Source of the DNA: Pseudomonas sp. W4I3
GTDB taxonomy: Bacteria > Pseudomonadota > Gammaproteobacteria > Pseudomonadales > Pseudomonadaceae
Length of the DNA: 64,000 nt
Reading direction: 5' to 3'
Assembly: GCF_030816195.1 (NCBI RefSeq)
Contig: NZ_JAUSXS010000001.1
Coordinates: 3,371,501 to 3,435,500, forward strand
Every line of letters begins with the position of its first letter. Within the stretch, counting starts at the first letter, position 1. Below are positions 33,540 through 45,024 of the stretch, piece by piece. The notes beneath the pieces are model-generated. The model was not told the DNA's origin. It did not search any database and was given only the letters and a program-made list of their open reading frames with translations. The position numbers were made by a program, and so were the translations under genes.

Positions 33540-34787
33540 TCAGAACCGCCCCAGTCGATATGCCTCCAACCCAGCTACCGCCTCACCGCAGGCCAACTGA
33601 GCGACCTTTTCCGCCGTCACCGCCGCCTGGGTCAACCCCAAATGCTGATGACCAAACGCAAGCAACACCTTGCCGTCGCACACCCGATCAATGATCGGCA
33701 ACGAGTCGGGCAGCGACGGCCGGAAACCCATCCACGGTGTGGCGTCGTCGGCGTTCAGCGGCTGGCGGAACAGCCCGCTGCTCAACCGGTGCAACTGCCA
33801 CGCCCGCTGCATGTTAGGCGGGCGTTTCAGTCCCGCGAATTCGACGGTGCCGGCCAGGCGCAGGCCGTCGGTCATGGGGGTCATGATGAATTTGCGCTCC
33901 AGCGAGGTGACCGCGAACGGCAGGCGCTGGTGTTCGTGGGGCAGCATCAGGTGATAGCCGCGTTCGGTGTCCAGCGGCACGCGCTTGCCGGTGAGTGCGG
34001 TGGTCAGCGCAGCCGAGTGGGCGCCGCAGGCGATCAGGACCTGGCGTGCGGTCACGGTGCCTTGATCCGTCGTCAGTGACACGCCGTTGTCGTCCACCCG
34101 TGCGTCCAGGACGCGCTGTTGCTGGAATTTCACACCCAGGGCCTTGGCGGCTTCAACCAGCTCGCCCACCACGGTGTAGGGGTCAAGAAAATGCCCGGTA
34201 GCGGGGAAGAACAGCCCGCCTTGTATCGCCTCGCTCAGTTGCGGCGCCGCTGCGTGCACCGCTTGCGCCGACCAGAACGTGACCGGCACGCCTTGCTGCG
34301 TCATGCGTTGCTGCAAGTCGTCCAGGGCGGCGCGGGATTCGGCGCGCTCAAACACCAGCAGCGAACCATCTTCGCGTAACAGTTGGGGTTGCCCGATGGA
34401 CTGCAACAACCGCTGCCACGCGCCAATGCTGGCTTCGTTCAAGGCGCGGATGCCGGCGACGGTGCGCTGGTAGCGCGCCGGCCGCAGGTTCAGCAGCAGG
34501 CGCATGAACCAGGGGAGGGCGCGGGGCAGGTAGGTCCAGTCCAGGCGCAGCGGGCCCATGGGGTCCAGAAGCATGGCCGGCAGGCGCTTGAGGATCGACA
34601 GGTCAGCGATGGGAAACACCTGCTCGGTCGCCAGGTGCCCGGCATTGCCATAGGAGGCGCCCATGCCGGGCGCCTGCGCGTCGATCACCTGCACTTGCCG
34701 ACCTTGTCGGGCCAGTTGCACGGCGCAGGCAACGCCGATGATGCCGGCGCCGACCACGACGATATCCGCTGAAGGGGGGTTGGCCAT
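33540..34787 (-). CDS. lhpB: D-hydroxyproline dehydrogenase, DadA-like flavoprotein
   Basis: 415 aa. N-terminal FAD site VVVGAGIIGVACAVQLARQG; substrate domain with PFAVTSLERKFIMTPMTDGL and the C-terminal GHQHLGLTQA. It oxidises cis-4-hydroxy-D-proline to 1-pyrroline-4-hydroxy-2-carboxylate, passing electrons to the respiratory chain. Assignment rests on its place as last gene of the hydroxyproline operon; by itself it could be another D-amino-acid dehydrogenase. The gap to the ALDH gene is 3 bp. No small [2Fe-2S] partner gene is present, unlike heteromeric versions. Confidence 0.85.
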   Translation of the reverse strand: MANPPSADIVVVGAGIIGVACAVQLARQGRQVQVIDAQAPGMGASYGNAGHLATEQVFPIADLSILKRLPAMLLDPMGPLRLDWTYLPRALPWFMRLLLNLRPARYQRTVAGIRALNEASIGAWQRLLQSIGQPQLLREDGSLLVFERAESRAALDDLQQRMTQQGVPVTFWSAQAVHAAAPQLSEAIQGGLFFPATGHFLDPYTVVGELVEAAKALGVKFQQQRVLDARVDDNGVSLTTDQGTVTARQVLIACGAHSAALTTALTGKRVPLDTERGYHLMLPHEHQRLPFAVTSLERKFIMTPMTDGLRLAGTVEFAGLKRPPNMQRAWQLHRLSSGLFRQPLNADDATPWMGFRPSLPDSLPIIDRVCDGKVLLAFGHQHLGLTQAAVTAEKVAQLACGEAVAGLEAYRLGRF

Positions 34788-34790
34788 CGT

Positions 34791-36362
34791 CTATGCCTCT
34801 CTGCGGCCGTCGAGCAAGCGGCGCAACTGCAAGGGGTTGTCGTGCTGCACGGCGATGGGCAGCAAAGCGTCCGGGAAGTCCTGGTAGCACACCGGGCGCA
34901 GGAAGCGCAGGATCGCCGCCGTCCCCACTGAGGTGCTGCGCGCATCCGAGGTGGCCGGGAATGGTCCGCCATGCACCATGGCGTCGCACACTTCCACGCC
35001 GGTCGGCCAGCCGTTGACCAGCAGGCGCCCGGCCTTGCGTTCCAGCACCGGTAACAACGCCTGGGCCTGCGGCAGGTCAGCTTCATCCAGGTGCAGGGTG
35101 GCGGTGAGTTGGCCCTCCAGGTGTTCAGTTACCTGGCGCAGTTGTTCGGCATCGCTGCATTGCACCACCAGCGAGGCCGCGCCGAAGACTTCGGCTTGCA
35201 CCTGTGAATTACTCAGGAAGGTCTCGGCCGAGGTCACGAACAGGTGAGGCTGGCCCTGGTTCGGTCCGGTCGCCGGTAGGCCTTTTGCGGCGACCCGTGC
35301 ATGGTTGGCCAAGCTACTTGCGCCGCTTTCGTAGGCATTGAAGATGCCGGGAGTGAGCATGGTCTGGGCCGGGCAGCGCTGGAGCGCGGCGCTGGCGCTG
35401 CTGATGAAACGGTCCAGGGCAGGGCCTTGCACGGCGATCACCAGGCCGGGGTTTGTGCAGAACTGGCCAGCGCCCTGGGTCAGTGAGGCGACAAAACCTT
35501 CGGCCAATGCATCGCCGCGTGCGTGCAGCGCGTTGGGGAACAGATAGACCGGGTTGATCGAACTCATTTCCGCGTACACCGGAATCGGCTCGGCGCGCGC
35601 CTGGGCCGCCTGGGTCAGCGCGACACCGCCACGGCGCGAACCGGTAAAGCCCACCGCCTTGATGCGCGGGTCAGTCACCAGCGCGATACCCACTTCATGA
35701 CCGGCGTCGTACAGCAGCGAAAACACACCGTCCTGCAAGCCACAGTGTTGCACCGCCTGGGCAACGGCGCGGCCTACCAGCTCACTGGTGCCGGGATGGG
35801 CCGGATGGGCCTTGACGATCACCGGGCAACCGGCGGCGAACGCCGAGGCGGTATCGCCGCCGGCCACCGAGAAGGCCAGGGGAAAGTTGCTGGCGCCAAA
35901 CACTGCTACCGGGCCCAGGGCAATGTGGCGTTGGCGCAAGTCGGCACGGGGCAGGGGCTGGCGCAGGGGTTGGGCGGTGTCGACCCGTACATCCAGCCAT
36001 TCGCCCAGGCGTACTGTGCGGGCAAAGCTGCGTAACTGCCCGCAGGTGCGGCCGCGTTCGCCCTGGATACGCGCGCGGGGCAGGCCGGTTTCGGCAACGG
36101 CGCGCTCGATCAGCGCATCGCCGAGGGCTTCAATGTTGTCTGCGATGGTCTCGAGAAACGTGGCGCGGTCGGCCAGGGAGGTTTCGCGGTAAGTGTCGAA
36201 CGCGGCCCACGCCAGTGCGCAGGCCTGCGCAACCTGCTGGCTGTCGCCGCCGGCATAGGCGGGTTCCAGTGGCGTGCCGGTGGCCGGGTTGATGGCCCGG
36301 ATCGCCTCGCGAGTGCCGCAAAGGGATTGCTGACCGATCAGCATGTTGCCCGTCAGAGTCAT
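34791..36362 (-). CDS. lhpG: 2,5-dioxovalerate (alpha-ketoglutarate semialdehyde) dehydrogenase
   Basis: 523 aa ALDH. It oxidises alpha-ketoglutarate semialdehyde to 2-oxoglutarate, the last step of hydroxyproline breakdown. [12 protein letters not shown] is typical of the KGSADH N-terminus; [19 protein letters not shown] is the cofactor loop; the catalytic Cys lies in [10 protein letters not shown]. The frame is open to 36422, but ATG 36362 follows ACAGGATGACTCC and gives the normal [12 protein letters not shown] start. A REP-like sequence lies in the 78-bp gap before the gene. Confidence 0.9.
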   Translation of the reverse strand: MTLTGNMLIGQQSLCGTREAIRAINPATGTPLEPAYAGGDSQQVAQACALAWAAFDTYRETSLADRATFLETIADNIEALGDALIERAVAETGLPRARIQGERGRTCGQLRSFARTVRLGEWLDVRVDTAQPLRQPLPRADLRQRHIALGPVAVFGASNFPLAFSVAGGDTASAFAAGCPVIVKAHPAHPGTSELVGRAVAQAVQHCGLQDGVFSLLYDAGHEVGIALVTDPRIKAVGFTGSRRGGVALTQAAQARAEPIPVYAEMSSINPVYLFPNALHARGDALAEGFVASLTQGAGQFCTNPGLVIAVQGPALDRFISSASAALQRCPAQTMLTPGIFNAYESGASSLANHARVAAKGLPATGPNQGQPHLFVTSAETFLSNSQVQAEVFGAASLVVQCSDAEQLRQVTEHLEGQLTATLHLDEADLPQAQALLPVLERKAGRLLVNGWPTGVEVCDAMVHGGPFPATSDARSTSVGTAAILRFLRPVCYQDFPDALLPIAVQHDNPLQLRRLLDGRREA

Positions 36363-36390
36363 GGAGTCATCCTGTAAAACACAGAGGAAA

Positions 36391-36437
36391 TGTAGGCGCG
36401 AGCCCTTTTTTGTAGCGAGCAAGCGCCCTCGCCACAG
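36391..36437. repeat. REP-like repeat inside the hydroxyproline operon
   Basis: TGTAGGCGCGAGCCC...GCGAGCAAGCGCCCTCGCCACAG resembles a degenerate fluorescent-Pseudomonas REP. It sits between the ALDH and deaminase genes. Confidence 0.5.
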
Positions 36438-36440
36438 CGA

Positions 36441-37388
36441 TCAGTCGACGTTCTGCTCAGCCGACCAATTGGCGTACCACTGGCGGAACAGCGCGTACTG
36501 CTGCTCGGCATAGCGGCGCTGAGCGTCGCTGAGTACGTCGGTTTCGTTAAAATGCAGCGCATAGCCCTGGTCGCCATTGAGTACCATCAAGTGCTTGTAA
36601 TACAGCACCAGGTCGCAGCCTTCATCGAACGACGACAGCACCGCCAACGCCGCTTCCAGTTCGCGCGCCTGACGACGGGCCTTGGCGTCGCCCTTGGCGG
36701 CTTTTTTGCTCAAGGCCACCAGTTGCAGCACTTCCCGTGGCAGCGCGTTGCCGATGCCAGTAATAGCGCCGGTGGCGTTGCAATTGACGAAGCCGTGCAC
36801 CACTTGGGTGTCGACACCGACCATCAGGGTCACGTCATCGTCCTGGGAGGTGATGTGTTCCGCCGCATAGCGCAGGTCGGCGCCGCCGCCAAATTCCTTG
36901 AAGCCGATCAGGTTCGGGTGCTCGCGGCGCAGTTCGAAGAAAAGCTCGGCGCGGGTGGCGAAACCGTAGTACGGGCTGTTGTAGATCACCGCCGGCAGGT
37001 TGGGCGCCGCGTTGAGGATCGCCGCAAAGTGAGCCTTTTGTGCGGTGGCGGAGGCGCCACGGGACAGCACGCGCGGAATCACCATCAAGCCCTGCGCGCC
37101 GACCTTGGCCGCATGCGCGGCGTGGGCCACGGCCTCGCGGCTGTTGACCGCGCCGGTGCCGACGATGGTTGGCACGCCGGCGGCCACCAACCGCGCCACG
37201 CCTTCCTGGCGCTCGGCCTCGGTGAGCAACGGCCAGTCGCCCATGGAGCCGCAATACACCACGGCGCTCATGCCGATATCGATCAGCTCGCGACCCTTGG
37301 CCACCAGGCCATCGAAGTCCGGTTTGCGCGCTGGGGTGCACGGCGTCATCAGGGCGGGCATGCAGCCGGTGAAAATGTTGTCGCTCAT
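36441..37388 (-). CDS. lhpC: 1-pyrroline-4-hydroxy-2-carboxylate deaminase (DHDPS-like)
   Basis: 315 aa TIM-barrel lyase of the dihydrodipicolinate-synthase family. Schiff-base Lys in NLIGFKEFGGG; Tyr of the relay in VIYNSPYYG; family signature YCGSMGDWPLLTEAER. It converts the pyrroline to alpha-ketoglutarate semialdehyde and ammonia. ATG 37388 is preceded by AAGGAG; the longer frame to 37442 would add a non-conserved leader. Role deduced from family plus operon (epimerase upstream, KGSADH downstream). Confidence 0.9.
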   Translation of the reverse strand: MSDNIFTGCMPALMTPCTPARKPDFDGLVAKGRELIDIGMSAVVYCGSMGDWPLLTEAERQEGVARLVAAGVPTIVGTGAVNSREAVAHAAHAAKVGAQGLMVIPRVLSRGASATAQKAHFAAILNAAPNLPAVIYNSPYYGFATRAELFFELRREHPNLIGFKEFGGGADLRYAAEHITSQDDDVTLMVGVDTQVVHGFVNCNATGAITGIGNALPREVLQLVALSKKAAKGDAKARRQARELEAALAVLSSFDEGCDLVLYYKHLMVLNGDQGYALHFNETDVLSDAQRRYAEQQYALFRQWYANWSAEQNVD

Positions 37389-37425
37389 GGTGCTGACTCC
37401 TTGGTACTTGAGTATGAGAAGGGGC

Positions 37426-38352
37426 TCAGATGCCCCAGGCAAAAGGGTCCTGCTCGTCGATCAGCAAGGTGCTGTCGGCGGTCATGTGGGCGCGGCCGGT
37501 GATGAAGGGGCGCACGCGTTCGCCGTCCCATTCATAGCGGGCCTGGAATTGGCTACCGGTGATGCTGGCCTGTATCCAAAGCTCGCCGGGGCTGAGGGTA
37601 CCGTCGGCGGCCAGGCAGGCGAGCTTGGCACTGGTGCCGGTGCCGCAGGGCGAGCGGTCATAGGCCTTGCCGGGGCACATCACGAAGTTGCGGCTGTCGG
37701 CATCGGCGTCATCGGCGAACAGTTCGATGTGGTCGATCAGCGCGCCGTCTGCGCCGTGGATGCCCTGGGCTTCAAGGGCCTTGAGCATGGCCCAGGTGTA
37801 GTCGGTGAGGGCGTCCACATTGCTCATCTGCAACGCCTGGCCGTGGTCAGAGACCAGGAAGAACCAGTTGCCGCCCCAGGCGATATCACCCGCCACGGGG
37901 CCATGGCCAGGCACGTCCACGCTGACTTGCCGGCGATAGCGATAGGCGGGGACGTTGCGCAGGGTCACCGCGCCGTCGTCGTGCAACGTGGCCGCCACCG
38001 GGCCAACCGGTGTGTCGAGGGTGTGCACGCCAGGCTCGATAAGCCCCAGGTAATGCAGCGAGGCGACCAGGCCGATGGTGCCGTGGCCGCACATGCCGAG
38101 GTAGCCAGCGTTGTTGAAGAAAATCACGCCACAGGTCGCGCCGGTAGTGACCGGCGCGCAGTACAGCGCACCCACCAGTACGTCGTTGCCACGCGGTTCC
38201 AACAGGCAGGCGCGGCGCCACTGATCGTGGTGGTTGCGCAGGTCGTCGAGTTGAGCGGCGATCGTGGCGCCCGCCAGCGCGGGGAAGCCGTTCATGATCA
38301 GGCGGGTGGGTTCGCCGCCGGTGTGGGAGTCGATTACGTGCAGGCGTTTCAT
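37426..38352 (-). CDS. lhpA: 4-hydroxyproline 2-epimerase
   Basis: 308 aa proline-racemase family. It epimerises trans-4-hydroxy-L-proline to cis-4-hydroxy-D-proline. Catalytic Cys pair: [12 protein letters not shown] (Cys about 88) and [11 protein letters not shown] (Cys about 236); the N-terminus [13 protein letters not shown] is diagnostic. The first residue of the second motif and the short substrate loop separate epimerase from proline racemase, as far as can be judged by eye. GGAG six bases before ATG 38352 sets the start. Confidence 0.93.
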   Translation of the reverse strand: MKRLHVIDSHTGGEPTRLIMNGFPALAGATIAAQLDDLRNHHDQWRRACLLEPRGNDVLVGALYCAPVTTGATCGVIFFNNAGYLGMCGHGTIGLVASLHYLGLIEPGVHTLDTPVGPVAATLHDDGAVTLRNVPAYRYRRQVSVDVPGHGPVAGDIAWGGNWFFLVSDHGQALQMSNVDALTDYTWAMLKALEAQGIHGADGALIDHIELFADDADADSRNFVMCPGKAYDRSPCGTGTSAKLACLAADGTLSPGELWIQASITGSQFQARYEWDGERVRPFITGRAHMTADSTLLIDEQDPFAWGI

Positions 38353-38363
38353 GCAAGGCTCCA

Positions 38364-39989
38364 TCAGTGAGTGGCCGCGCAGAGCGGGATGTTGTAGCGG
38401 TCATCGCTGACGGCTTCGCTTTCATCGTCTTCGCTTTCCAGGCGCACCAGGTGGGCCGGTACGCCGGTGGCGGCGCCCCAGTAGTAAATGCCCAGGGCGC
38501 AGACCGCCACGGCGACGGTGTCGAACGGGTGGCTGATCAGGCCGATGCCGCCAAAACTGCCGAGCTTGGAGAGCAGGATGGTCAGCGCGTAGAAGCCGAT
38601 CAGCCAGGCCGAACAACGCACTTGTTGCTTGAGATTCAGGTGGGCGGTGGGCACCCAGCGTGCGCAGAGCAGGTACACCACGAACATCAGGATTTGCAGA
38701 CCGAGCAACCAGGACACCGTGCTCCAGCCCGACCAGTACACAATCAGCGCGGCGATGATGAACGACAGCGGGCCGAGTACCGCCATGCCCTTGACCCGGA
38801 ACGGGCGCGCCAGCTGCGGTGCATTGCGGCGCAGCGCGGCGACAGTGACCGGGGCCACGGCGTAACTCAGGATCAGCGCGGCCGAGACCACGTTGATCAG
38901 CGCTTCCCAGGACGGGAACGGCAGGGTCCAGAACACCGACAGGCCAAACGTCAGCCACAACGCCGGGCGCGGGATGCCGGACTTCTCGTCGATGTGGGTG
39001 AAAATCTTGAAGAAGGTGCCGGTCTGCGCCCAGCCATACACCACACGCGGGGTGGCATTCATGTAGATATTGCCGCAGCCGCTGGGGGAGATCACCGCAT
39101 CGGCCACCACCAGGTAGGCCAGCCAGCCCACACCGAGTGTCAGGGCGATATCGCGATAGGGCAGCGCCAATTCCTGGCTGATCCCGGCCCAGCCATTGGC
39201 GAGCATCTCGGTGGGCACGCCGCCCAGGAACGCGGTTTGCAGCAGCACGTAGATCGCCGTCGACAGCAGCACCGAAAGGATCAACGCAATCGGGATGGTG
39301 CGTTGCGGGTTCTTCACTTCACTGGCCACCGAAATGATCGGCGTCAGGCCCAGGTAGGCGAAGATCACGCCACCGGCCGACACCGCCATCTCAATGCCCG
39401 ACAGCCCGAACGGCGCAAAGCCATGCAGCTGGAAATTCGCCGGCTTGAAGAAGGTGAACAGCACGCCGATCACCAGCAATGGCACGATGAACTTGAACAC
39501 GCTCACCAGGTTATTGGCGATGGCGAAGGTCTTCACGCTGCGGTAATTGAGGATGAAGAACAGGCACAGCAGGGCAAACTGCACCAGCCAGCCCAGGGTG
39601 GTCGGGTCGCTGGAGCCGGCCTTGGTCAGCTCGGGAAACCACGCCGCAGCGTATTGGCGCGAGGCGACCACTTCAATCGCCACCAGGCTGGAAAATGCGA
39701 TCAGCGTGATAAAACCCATCAGGTAGCCCAGCAGCGGGCCGTGGGAATACACCGGGTAACGCACCACGCCACCGGCGCGGGGCAGGGCGGCGCCAAGTTC
39801 GCAGTAGACAATTCCCAGCAACAGCACCGCGAACCCGCCGATCAGCCAGGAAATAATCCCGGCGGGACCGGCGATGGCAGAGACATGGCTGGCGGCGAAC
39901 AACCAACCCGAACCGAAGATGGCCCCCAGCCCGATAAAGGTGAGGTCCATCAGTGACAGCTGTTTCTTGAACTTGCCTTGGCCTGACAT
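38364..39989 (-). CDS. APC-family amino-acid permease, probable hydroxyproline uptake
   Basis: 541 aa with about 12 transmembrane helices. The APC start [20 protein letters not shown] and the family's helix-6 region [21 protein letters not shown] are visible. The open frame extends back to 40310, but ATG 39989 follows AAGAAGGCGCC and starts the normal N-terminus. First gene of the five-gene operon, 11 bp before the epimerase gene, divergent from the PAS-AraC regulator. Confidence 0.9.
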   Translation of the reverse strand: MSGQGKFKKQLSLMDLTFIGLGAIFGSGWLFAASHVSAIAGPAGIISWLIGGFAVLLLGIVYCELGAALPRAGGVVRYPVYSHGPLLGYLMGFITLIAFSSLVAIEVVASRQYAAAWFPELTKAGSSDPTTLGWLVQFALLCLFFILNYRSVKTFAIANNLVSVFKFIVPLLVIGVLFTFFKPANFQLHGFAPFGLSGIEMAVSAGGVIFAYLGLTPIISVASEVKNPQRTIPIALILSVLLSTAIYVLLQTAFLGGVPTEMLANGWAGISQELALPYRDIALTLGVGWLAYLVVADAVISPSGCGNIYMNATPRVVYGWAQTGTFFKIFTHIDEKSGIPRPALWLTFGLSVFWTLPFPSWEALINVVSAALILSYAVAPVTVAALRRNAPQLARPFRVKGMAVLGPLSFIIAALIVYWSGWSTVSWLLGLQILMFVVYLLCARWVPTAHLNLKQQVRCSAWLIGFYALTILLSKLGSFGGIGLISHPFDTVAVAVCALGIYYWGAATGVPAHLVRLESEDDESEAVSDDRYNIPLCAATH

Positions 39990-40167
39990 AGCGGCGCCTT
40001 CTTGTGAGTTATTGGATAGGCATGCAGTGGCGCTATCGTGAACCCGATGGGAGGGCGGCGATTGATGTTTTGCGGTGGGATGGATGACGAATTCAGCACA
40101 ATCGCCGGTGCTCGACAGCGTCGCGGGCATGGGGCAATCTGCTCGGCGTCGGGGTCTGAAACGGGCG

Positions 40168-40965
40168 ATGAACGTCATGGTGCAGCAGGTATTTGCGAGT
40201 CTTTTCCAGGGCAGTCGCCCCCACAGCATCGAGCAGTTGCTGACCGGCGCGGCGCAGTTGTTGCCGTTGCTGGACGTGATCCCCAACGCGGCGATTTTCA
40301 TCAAGGACATCGACGCCCGCTACGTGCTCGCCAACCGCACCCTGGTGCAGCGCTGCGGCCTGCGGCAACTGCAACCGCTGCTGGGCAAGACCAGCGCCGA
40401 GGTGTTCCCCGCGCAACTGGGGCCGGGCTATACCGAGCAGGACCGACGGGTCCTGCAAGAGGGTCTGGTGCTGGAAGACCAGCTTGAGCTGCACCTCTAC
40501 GGCAGCCGCGAACCGGGCTGGTGCCTCACGCACAAATGGCCGCTGTATAACGAGAGTGGCACGATCATCGGCCTGGCCGGCATTTCGGTCGACCTGCAAT
40601 CGGCCAGCGAAACCCACCCCGCCTACCAGCGCCTGGCGGCGGTGGACGAGCACATCCGCGCCCACTTCAACCGCCGCGTCACCCTCGGTGAGCTGACGCG
40701 CATCGCCGGCATCTCCGTGGCGCAGTTGGAGCGCTACTGCAAGCGCGTGTTCCACCTCACGCCCCGGCAAATGATCCAGAAGGTGCGGCTGGAGCATGCC
40801 CATCGATTGCTGCACACCGAACTGCCGATCACCGAGGTGGCGTTGCAGTGCGGTTACACCGACCACAGCGCGTTTACCCGCCAGTTCAAGGCGTCGACGG
40901 GGTTCACGCCCAGGCAGTACCGGCAGGCGACGCATCCAGTGTGGGAGGGGGCTTGCTCCCGATAG
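40168..40965 (+). CDS. lhpR: PAS-AraC regulator of the hydroxyproline operon
   Basis: 265 aa from ATG 40168. PAS sensor about 30-130 (VIPNAAIFIKDIDARYVLAN), AraC helix-turn-helix about 160-255 (ITEVALQCGYTDHSAFTRQF then TGFTPRQYR). Its layout and divergent place at the operon fit the activator LhpR; ligand binding is inference. Other in-frame starts exist at 40075 and 40084. The last dozen residues (THPVWEGACSR) are read from the REPIN that follows, so the gene end has been remodelled by the repeat. Confidence 0.85.
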   Translation: MNVMVQQVFASLFQGSRPHSIEQLLTGAAQLLPLLDVIPNAAIFIKDIDARYVLANRTLVQRCGLRQLQPLLGKTSAEVFPAQLGPGYTEQDRRVLQEGLVLEDQLELHLYGSREPGWCLTHKWPLYNESGTIIGLAGISVDLQSASETHPAYQRLAAVDEHIRAHFNRRVTLGELTRIAGISVAQLERYCKRVFHLTPRQMIQKVRLEHAHRLLHTELPITEVALQCGYTDHSAFTRQFKASTGFTPRQYRQATHPVWEGACSR

Positions 40966-41027
40966 CAATGGGTCAGTTATAAATGGGCCGGCTGACACTC
41001 CGCTATCGGGAGCAAGCCCCCTCCCAC
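40941..41027. repeat. REPIN: two REP units in perfect inverted orientation
   Basis: 26-bp arms at 40941-40966 and 41002-41027, identical as reverse complements (arm begins GTGGGAGGGGGCTTGCTCCC), separated by 35 bp. This is the mobile REP-doublet form, moved by a RAYT transposase elsewhere in the genome. The left arm supplies the stop codon of the regulator. Confidence 0.95.
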
Positions 41028-41116
41028 AGTCAGATCTGCATTTCAATGCAACGAATCGCTTCGCTCGTCGCTCCTATGCTTACGAGTAACCTCTCACGAC
41101 CACAGGTATCAGGCTT

Positions 41117-43180
<2,064 letters not shown>

Positions 43181-43190
43181 GGCTGGCAAG

Positions 43191-43225
43191 CCGGGATGAA
43201 CGGCGTTCTGCGTCGTTCATCCCGG
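43191..43225. terminator. Hairpin between convergent treS and glycine-zipper genes
   Basis: CCGGGATGAACG, 11-nt loop, CGTTCATCCCGG. A 12-bp perfect stem 11 bp after the treS stop; likely acts on both strands. Confidence 0.6.
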
Positions 43226-43254
43226 TGCGTTGCAATCAACGCCGTGTCAGGTCA

Positions 43255-43680
43255 TCAGTGGCGCTTGTTCTTGTGTTTATGCTTGTTGCCTTTGTGTTTG
43301 CCGTCGGAACGGTGGCCGCTTTCGTCGTCCGCCAGGTTGTTGCCCAGCGCGCCGCCGGCTGCACCACCCAGGCCTGCGCCGATGGTTGAACCGGTGCTGC
43401 CACCCAAGTGATTACCGATGACTGAACCACCCGCAGCGCCGACCCCGCCACCCAGCGCCGCTTCGGTTCGATTGCCTCTCTGCGCACCCACCGCACCACC
43501 GGCTGCACCACCTACACCCGCGCCGATCGCCGCACCGGTCGAGCCACCGAGCTGCTGGCCGACCACATTGCCCAACACACCACCCACACCGCCACCCAGC
43601 GCGGAGGTGCCATCGCCGGCGGCCAGCGCCGACTGAGAAATCAGGACGCCCAATGCCAGGGCCGGGAGTGTCATTTTCAT
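43255..43680 (-). CDS. Exported glycine-zipper protein, 141 aa
   Basis: Signal peptide (MKMTLPALALGVLISQSALA), then repeated glycine-zipper stretches (GGGVGGVLGNVVGQQLGG, GAGVGGAAGGAVGAQRG, GAGLGGAAGGALGNNLADD) arranged as three similar units, and a very basic His/Lys tail (HKGNKHKHKNKRH). Glycine zippers pack in membranes or form amyloid-like sheets. The composition is strongly repetitive, so unequal exchange could change its length. Confidence 0.75.
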   Translation of the reverse strand: MKMTLPALALGVLISQSALAAGDGTSALGGGVGGVLGNVVGQQLGGSTGAAIGAGVGGAAGGAVGAQRGNRTEAALGGGVGAAGGSVIGNHLGGSTGSTIGAGLGGAAGGALGNNLADDESGHRSDGKHKGNKHKHKNKRH

Positions 43681-43814
43681 TTTGTGTACCTCTAGGGGCT
43701 GCGCACAGGCGTTTAAGGGGGTTAACGCACGCCTGGCACTGGATTAGAGCACACCCCAGGTATTTCGGTTCTCGCGGCAGCGTTTTGAGGGCGATAAATT
43801 TTTTTTGAAGGCCT

Positions 43815-43840
43815 CTTGAAATCGTTTTGCGCGTCCCTAG
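43815..43840 (+). promoter_or_regulatory. Sigma-32 heat-shock promoter of ibpA
   Basis: -35 CTTGAAA (43815-43821), 13-bp spacer, -10 CCCTAGATTT. It fits the sigma-32 consensus CTTGAAA-N11-16-CCCCATNT. The leader to the start codon is about 65 nt with a CGCG...CGCG hairpin and AGGAG near the end, so an RNA-thermometer (ROSE-like) is conceivable. Confidence 0.75.
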
Positions 43841-43911
43841 ATTTTTGATCACGCGATGCCGCACACGGGTCGCGGACTAAATCACTTGGAGAAACTCAGG
43901 AGATTTTAAAA

Positions 43912-44370
43912 ATGGCTACTACCCTTTCGTTGGCCCCACTGTTCCGTCAATCGGTGGGCTTTGACCGCTTCAATGACCTGTTCGAGTCGGCGCTGCGCAG
44001 CGAGGCTCCGAATTCCTATCCACCTCACAACGTGGAAAAGCACGGTGACGACGCGTACCGCATTGTCATCGCCGTGGCTGGCCTGACCGAGGAGGATCTG
44101 GATATCCAGGTCGAACGAGGCGTTCTGACGGTTTGCGGCGGAAAACGCGAAACCGACGAGAAGGTTGCTTACCTGCACCAGGGCATCGCCCAGCGTGCTT
44201 TCCGGCTGTCGTTCCGCCTGGCGGACCACATCGAAGTACGCGGCGCATCCCTGAACAACGGGTTGCTGAGCATCGACCTGCTGCGCGAGGTGCCTGAAGA
44301 GGCCAAACCAAAGCGCATCACGATTGGTGGCGAGGCAAAGCCTGAGTTGCGTCAGGTAAGTGTGCAGTAA
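43912..44370 (+). CDS. ibpA: Small heat-shock protein IbpA (Hsp20)
   Basis: 152 aa. An ATP-independent holdase that binds unfolding proteins. N-terminal arm MATTLSLAPLFRQSVGFDRF; alpha-crystallin domain about 38-125 (VEKHGDDAYRIVIAVAGL, then FRLSFRLADHIEVRGASLNN with the A-x-x-x-N-G-L-L motif); C-terminal tail with PKRITIGG, the I-x-I anchor. AGGAGATTTT lies before ATG. Heat-shock promoter and terminator both recognisable, single-gene unit. Confidence 0.95.
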   Translation: MATTLSLAPLFRQSVGFDRFNDLFESALRSEAPNSYPPHNVEKHGDDAYRIVIAVAGLTEEDLDIQVERGVLTVCGGKRETDEKVAYLHQGIAQRAFRLSFRLADHIEVRGASLNNGLLSIDLLREVPEEAKPKRITIGGEAKPELRQVSVQ

Positions 44371-44386
44371 GGTAATCGGCGGTAAG

Positions 44387-44412
44387 AAGGCGCTCTGCGG
44401 AGCGCCTTTTTT
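44387..44412 (+). terminator. Rho-independent terminator of ibpA
   Basis: AAGGCGCTC, loop TGCG, GAGCGCCTT, then six T. Confidence 0.93.
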
Positions 44413-45024
44413 GTGCTTGTCGTTCTGTTCTGAATAAGGGTTACGCCTTCTAATCTGTTTTCAGGAGGATGTAATGGAATCAGCGGTTCTACTCCAGTTG
44501 CGAGCGAATGTTTTGGCTCGACCTGGCAAACGTATGGCTCGTCATATAGAGCAATAAACTGGTAGCAATAACCCTGCTTTGTTTCTCCATGAAAATTGAG
44601 TTTATGAAGAATTTTTTAGGTCGCGCTCGCAGGTGATTCACACTCGATATTCTCTCTGGCGCAATTGGATTTCGAGTCATCAAATTTAATTTCGAATAAT
44701 CAGTACTTTAGAGAAAACAGAGGTAACGAATAGATATTCATCGCTGCGATTTTTATTAGGTTCCTATCATTTCTTTCAAGCTGTCTATTCCAAAACGGTC
44801 TTTTGTCGAGAAATCTCGGGCATGCTTTATTGCTCATGGATGTAACAAATTGTTTCAATTTTTTTGCCGTTATTCGGCGCCTACTAGGGGGCTTTCTGTC
44901 GGCGAACAGGTGAATACCGTTCGTTGCGACGCAGTGGGTTAAGCCTGGGACATTGATGATTTTGCGTGTGTCTGTTCGACGCATTGCAAACAAGGGATTT
45001 GCACAATTATCGAGGCTTGAACCC
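44413..45024. other. 612-bp AT-rich intergenic region with a 27-codon ORF
   Basis: Clearly AT-richer than the flanks, from about 44560 to 44900. One credible small frame on the plus strand (44474-44557) encodes 27 residues (MESAVLLQLRANVLARPGKR, then MARHIEQ) behind a strong CAGGAGGATG; otherwise nothing recognised. A minus-strand frame of 108 codons (44700-45026) has no ribosome-binding site and looks random. The base composition marks the left border of the transferred PEPC-like cluster. Confidence 0.4.

Noticed and set aside
38367..39956. 529-codon plus-strand frame opposite the permease gene
   Set aside because: Arg/His/Gln-rich antisense translation of a membrane protein; no recognisable domain.
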